Shown here: piece after piece, positions 4,303-5,817 of the stretch
How positions within the stretch are numbered: the stretch's first letter is position 1
How the letters are laid out: every line of letters starts with the position of its first letter
From: Deltaproteobacteria bacterium
GTDB taxonomy: Bacteria; Desulfobacterota; JADFXK01
Assembly: GCA_015233295.1 (NCBI GenBank)
Contig: JADFYC010000245.1
Span: 1-5,817 of the forward strand
Length of the DNA stretch: 5,817 nucleotides
Direction: 5' to 3'
Made by a program: the position numbers and the translations under genes
Notes under the pieces: generated by a model
Seen by the model: only the letters and a program-made list of their open reading frames with translations
Databases searched by the model: none
What the model was told of the DNA's origin: nothing

Positions 4303-5817
4303 GCGACTCGTTGCTGTCGATGATGCCGGTGATCCGGCCGGCGGCGTCATAAGTATAATTGATGGTCTGATTCCCGGCGGAGTCCTGGATCGTAATTCCG
4401 AAGACGCGGCCGTCCTGATCAAAGGTGCGGCTATAGGTGGATACACCCGAACCCTGGGTCCAGCTCGCGGCGGAGCCAAAGGCCTGATAGGTGACGGAAC
4501 CGACCAGGGGAGTGCCGTCCACTTGAATATCGCTGACATGGCCGCCCGCGTCGTACGAAAAGGCCAACACCCGGCCCGACGGGTAGGTCATACTCGCCCT
4601 GCGTCCCGAGGCATCATAGGTATAGCCGGTCGTAAGAGTGACCGAACCGGTGACCTGTTGTTTCTGGGTGACCCGGCCGTGGCTGTCGTAACTATAGGTG
4701 GTCGAGCCGCTGGAATCGGTCATCCTGTAGAGGCGGCCGATACTTCCCTGGTCGTACTGCCGGGTGATGCTCGAACCGTCGGCAAATGTCGCTTTGGTCG
4801 GGCGGTTTAGGGCGTCGTAGGTATAGGTCGTCGTCTTACCCCGGGCGTCGGTGGAGGTGAGCACGTTCCCGGCCGCGTCGTAGGTCTTGGTCGTAGTTCC
4901 GGTGTCCGGGCTCTGGACGGAATTGAGGTTATCCAGCCCGTCATAGGTGTAGGCCGTAGCCAGGCTGCGCGGATCGGTCAGACCGGTCAGGTGGTTGTTG
5001 GCGTCGTAGCCATAGGTTGTCGAGCCGCTGTTGGGGTCGGTCATCTTGATCAGGCGGTTCAGGGCATCGTAGACATTGCTGGTGGTGTGGCTCAGCGGAT
5101 CGGTCGTGCCGGTCAGGTTGCCGTTGTTGTCGTAGGCGTACGCGGTCGTCTGGTTCTGCGCCCCGATGTCCTGGGACAGACGGTTGAGCGCGTCATAGGC
5201 GTGGGAGCGGGTTTGGGCCAGGTGATTGGACGGATCGAAAACTTGTTCCTGGACCCGGTTGCCCACGCCGTCGAGCGTATAAACAATGCTGTTGCCCAGC
5301 GCGTCCTCGATGCCGGTGAGCCGATGGGCCGTGTCGTAGGTGTAGTCGAGAGAGGAACCATCCGGAAGGGTGATGTCCATGAGTTGGCCCACCGCGTCGT
5401 AGGCGTAAGTCGTGATCTCCCCGCCGCTGGTTCGGGAGGTCAGGCGGCCGCGGGCGTCGTAGGCCAGCGTGGTCGAAAGGCCATTGGGGTCGGTCATGGT
5501 TAGGGGCCGCCCATTGGCGTCGTAACCCGTGATTGTGGTCACGTGGCCCAGGGCGTCGGTCACGGTGGCCAGACCACCTGTGGAAGCGTAAGTGTAAGAG
5601 GTCGTATGACCGAGCGGGTCTTGGGCGGTGAGGACCTGGCCGCTGCTGTTGTAGGTGTAGGTCCAGGTTCGGGCCAGGGAGCCGGCCGTGATCGTTTTGG
5701 TCAACAGGTTGCCCTTAGGGTCATAGGTGAAGGTGGTCACCCGGTTTGGTTCGGTGATGCTGAGCGGCAGGCGAAAGCTATCATGCCAGGTGGTGGTGAT
5801 GGTCCGGGCCTGCGCCG
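4253..5817 (-). CDS. RHS/YD-repeat protein, core (partial; 5' end outside window, frameshifted 3' end)
   Basis: The frame enters from the right edge as AQARTITTTWHDSFRLPLSI, then TEPNRVTTFTYDPKGNLLTK, a standard Rhs block. It continues as about nineteen YD repeats of the type YTYDALNRLTxxTDPxG. Examples are TTLAYDARGRLTS, TTYAYDAVGQLMD, LDYTYDTAHRLTG, TTTYTYDALNRPTK, TTGYTYDASGRRASM and INYTYDAAGRITGI. Such repeats build the beta-cocoon that encloses the C-terminal toxin before delivery by a type VI or another export system; which system cannot be told because the N terminus is outside the window. About 520 codons are present. The repeats stop at GIIDSNES, after which the frame gives a non-Rhs tail (PQPHCRCDKLFHF) and TAA at 4253-4255. 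The Rhs sequence resumes in another frame from about 4302, so this tail is a frameshift product. GTG at 5740 is not the real start, as homology continues upstream to the edge. Confidence 0.9.
   Translation of the reverse strand, partial: AQARTITTTWHDSFRLPLSITEPNRVTTFTYDPKGNLLTKTITAGSLARTWTYTYNSSGQVLTAQDPLGHTTSYTYASTGGLATVTDALGHVTTITGYDANGRPLTMTDPNGLSTTLAYDARGRLTSRTSGGEITTYAYDAVGQLMDITLPDGSSLDYTYDTAHRLTGIEDALGNSIVYTLDGVGNRVQEQVFDPSNHLAQTRSHAYDALNRLSQDIGAQNQTTAYAYDNNGNLTGTTDPLSHTTSNVYDALNRLIKMTDPNSGSTTYGYDANNHLTGLTDPRSLATAYTYDGLDNLNSVQSPDTGTTTKTYDAAGNVLTSTDARGKTTTYTYDALNRPTKATFADGSSITRQYDQGSIGRLYRMTDSSGSTTYSYDSHGRVTQKQQVTGSVTLTTGYTYDASGRRASMTYPSGRVLAFSYDAGGHVSDIQVDGTPLVGSVTYQAFGSAASWTQGSGVSTYSRTFDQDGRVFGITIQDSAGNQTINYTYDAAGRITGIIDSNESPQPHCRCDKLFHFRRK
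4300..4303 (-). other. Frameshift site in the main rhs core
   Basis: A run of four C (minus strand) lies just after the codons for DSNES. Removing one C would join GIIDSNESP to SLIAGVTSSSISGGSNQLLG in the frame that continues through the rest of the core and the tip. A larger out-of-frame deletion at the same place is also possible, because many Rhs proteins have another one or two repeats before a SNQLL block. The exact lesion cannot be told from one sequence. Confidence 0.6.

Noticed and set aside
4303..4539. Extension of the downstream Rhs frame to an ATG at 4539
   Set aside because: The translated residues are Pro/Arg/Ser-rich and do not resemble YD repeats, while the other frame here does. 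It is out-of-frame reading upstream of the frameshift.
4226..4810. Long plus-strand open frame opposite the Rhs core
   Set aside because: Its Gly/Val/Arg-rich product mirrors the YD repeats on the minus strand. GC-rich repeat coding often leaves the opposite strand open, and the minus-strand frame carries the recognisable motifs.
4991..5503. Second plus-strand open frame opposite the Rhs core
   Set aside because: The repeated VVG/GVG pattern is the complement of TTYxYDAxGR repeats; there is no independent coding signal.
4430..5740. Evenly spaced repeats resembling a CRISPR array
   Set aside because: The repeating units code for diverged YD motifs at variable spacing in one open frame. There are no identical repeats with unique spacers.
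1..5817. tRNA or rRNA genes
   Set aside because: I saw no TTC-loop (GGTTCGAATCC-like) element with a matching acceptor stem and no rRNA-like conserved sequence on either strand.

Overview
The window looks like a bacterial chromosome, probably from an environmental Gram-negative. The phylum cannot be fixed from this much sequence. One end of a housekeeping gene (sucC) sits beside an accessory locus built from Rhs/YD-repeat polymorphic-toxin modules, with a degenerate insertion sequence between them. The Rhs core is GC-rich. The first toxin tip and its partner gene are visibly AT-rich, as is usual for exchanged toxin/immunity cassettes.

Layout, left to right. 1-297 (minus): the first 99 codons of sucC, the succinyl-CoA ligase beta subunit, running off the left edge; its ribosome binding site and a candidate promoter lie in 298-407. 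408-1041: a 634-bp internally deleted ISAs1-family element with both terminal inverted repeats and a dead transposase remnant. 1042-5817 (minus): the Rhs locus, which reads right to left. It has a long YD-repeat core (5817 to about 3628, 5' end outside the window, frameshifted near 4300) and a variable tip resembling a type-37 polymorphic toxin (3627-3232). Next comes a small putative immunity gene (3208-2822). A second, headless copy of the end of the Rhs core follows (2807-2215) with a different Ala/Gly-rich hydrophobic tip (2214-1735) and a membrane-type putative immunity gene (1750-1253). Last is a third core copy (1201-1042), cut by the insertion sequence.

How the parts fit. Only the first module is joined to the long core that would present a toxin. 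The second and third begin at the same core position, encoding TYTYDAAGNL, and have no start signal of their own. They therefore look like orphan rhs-CT cassettes that could replace the expressed tip by homologous recombination in about 590 bp of shared core. Both complete modules share one junction design: the toxin stop overlaps an ATG as ATGA, so the immunity gene is coupled to its toxin. The frameshift at about 4300 means that, as sequenced, the first tip is not joined in frame to the upstream core. It may be a real lesion or a sequence error.
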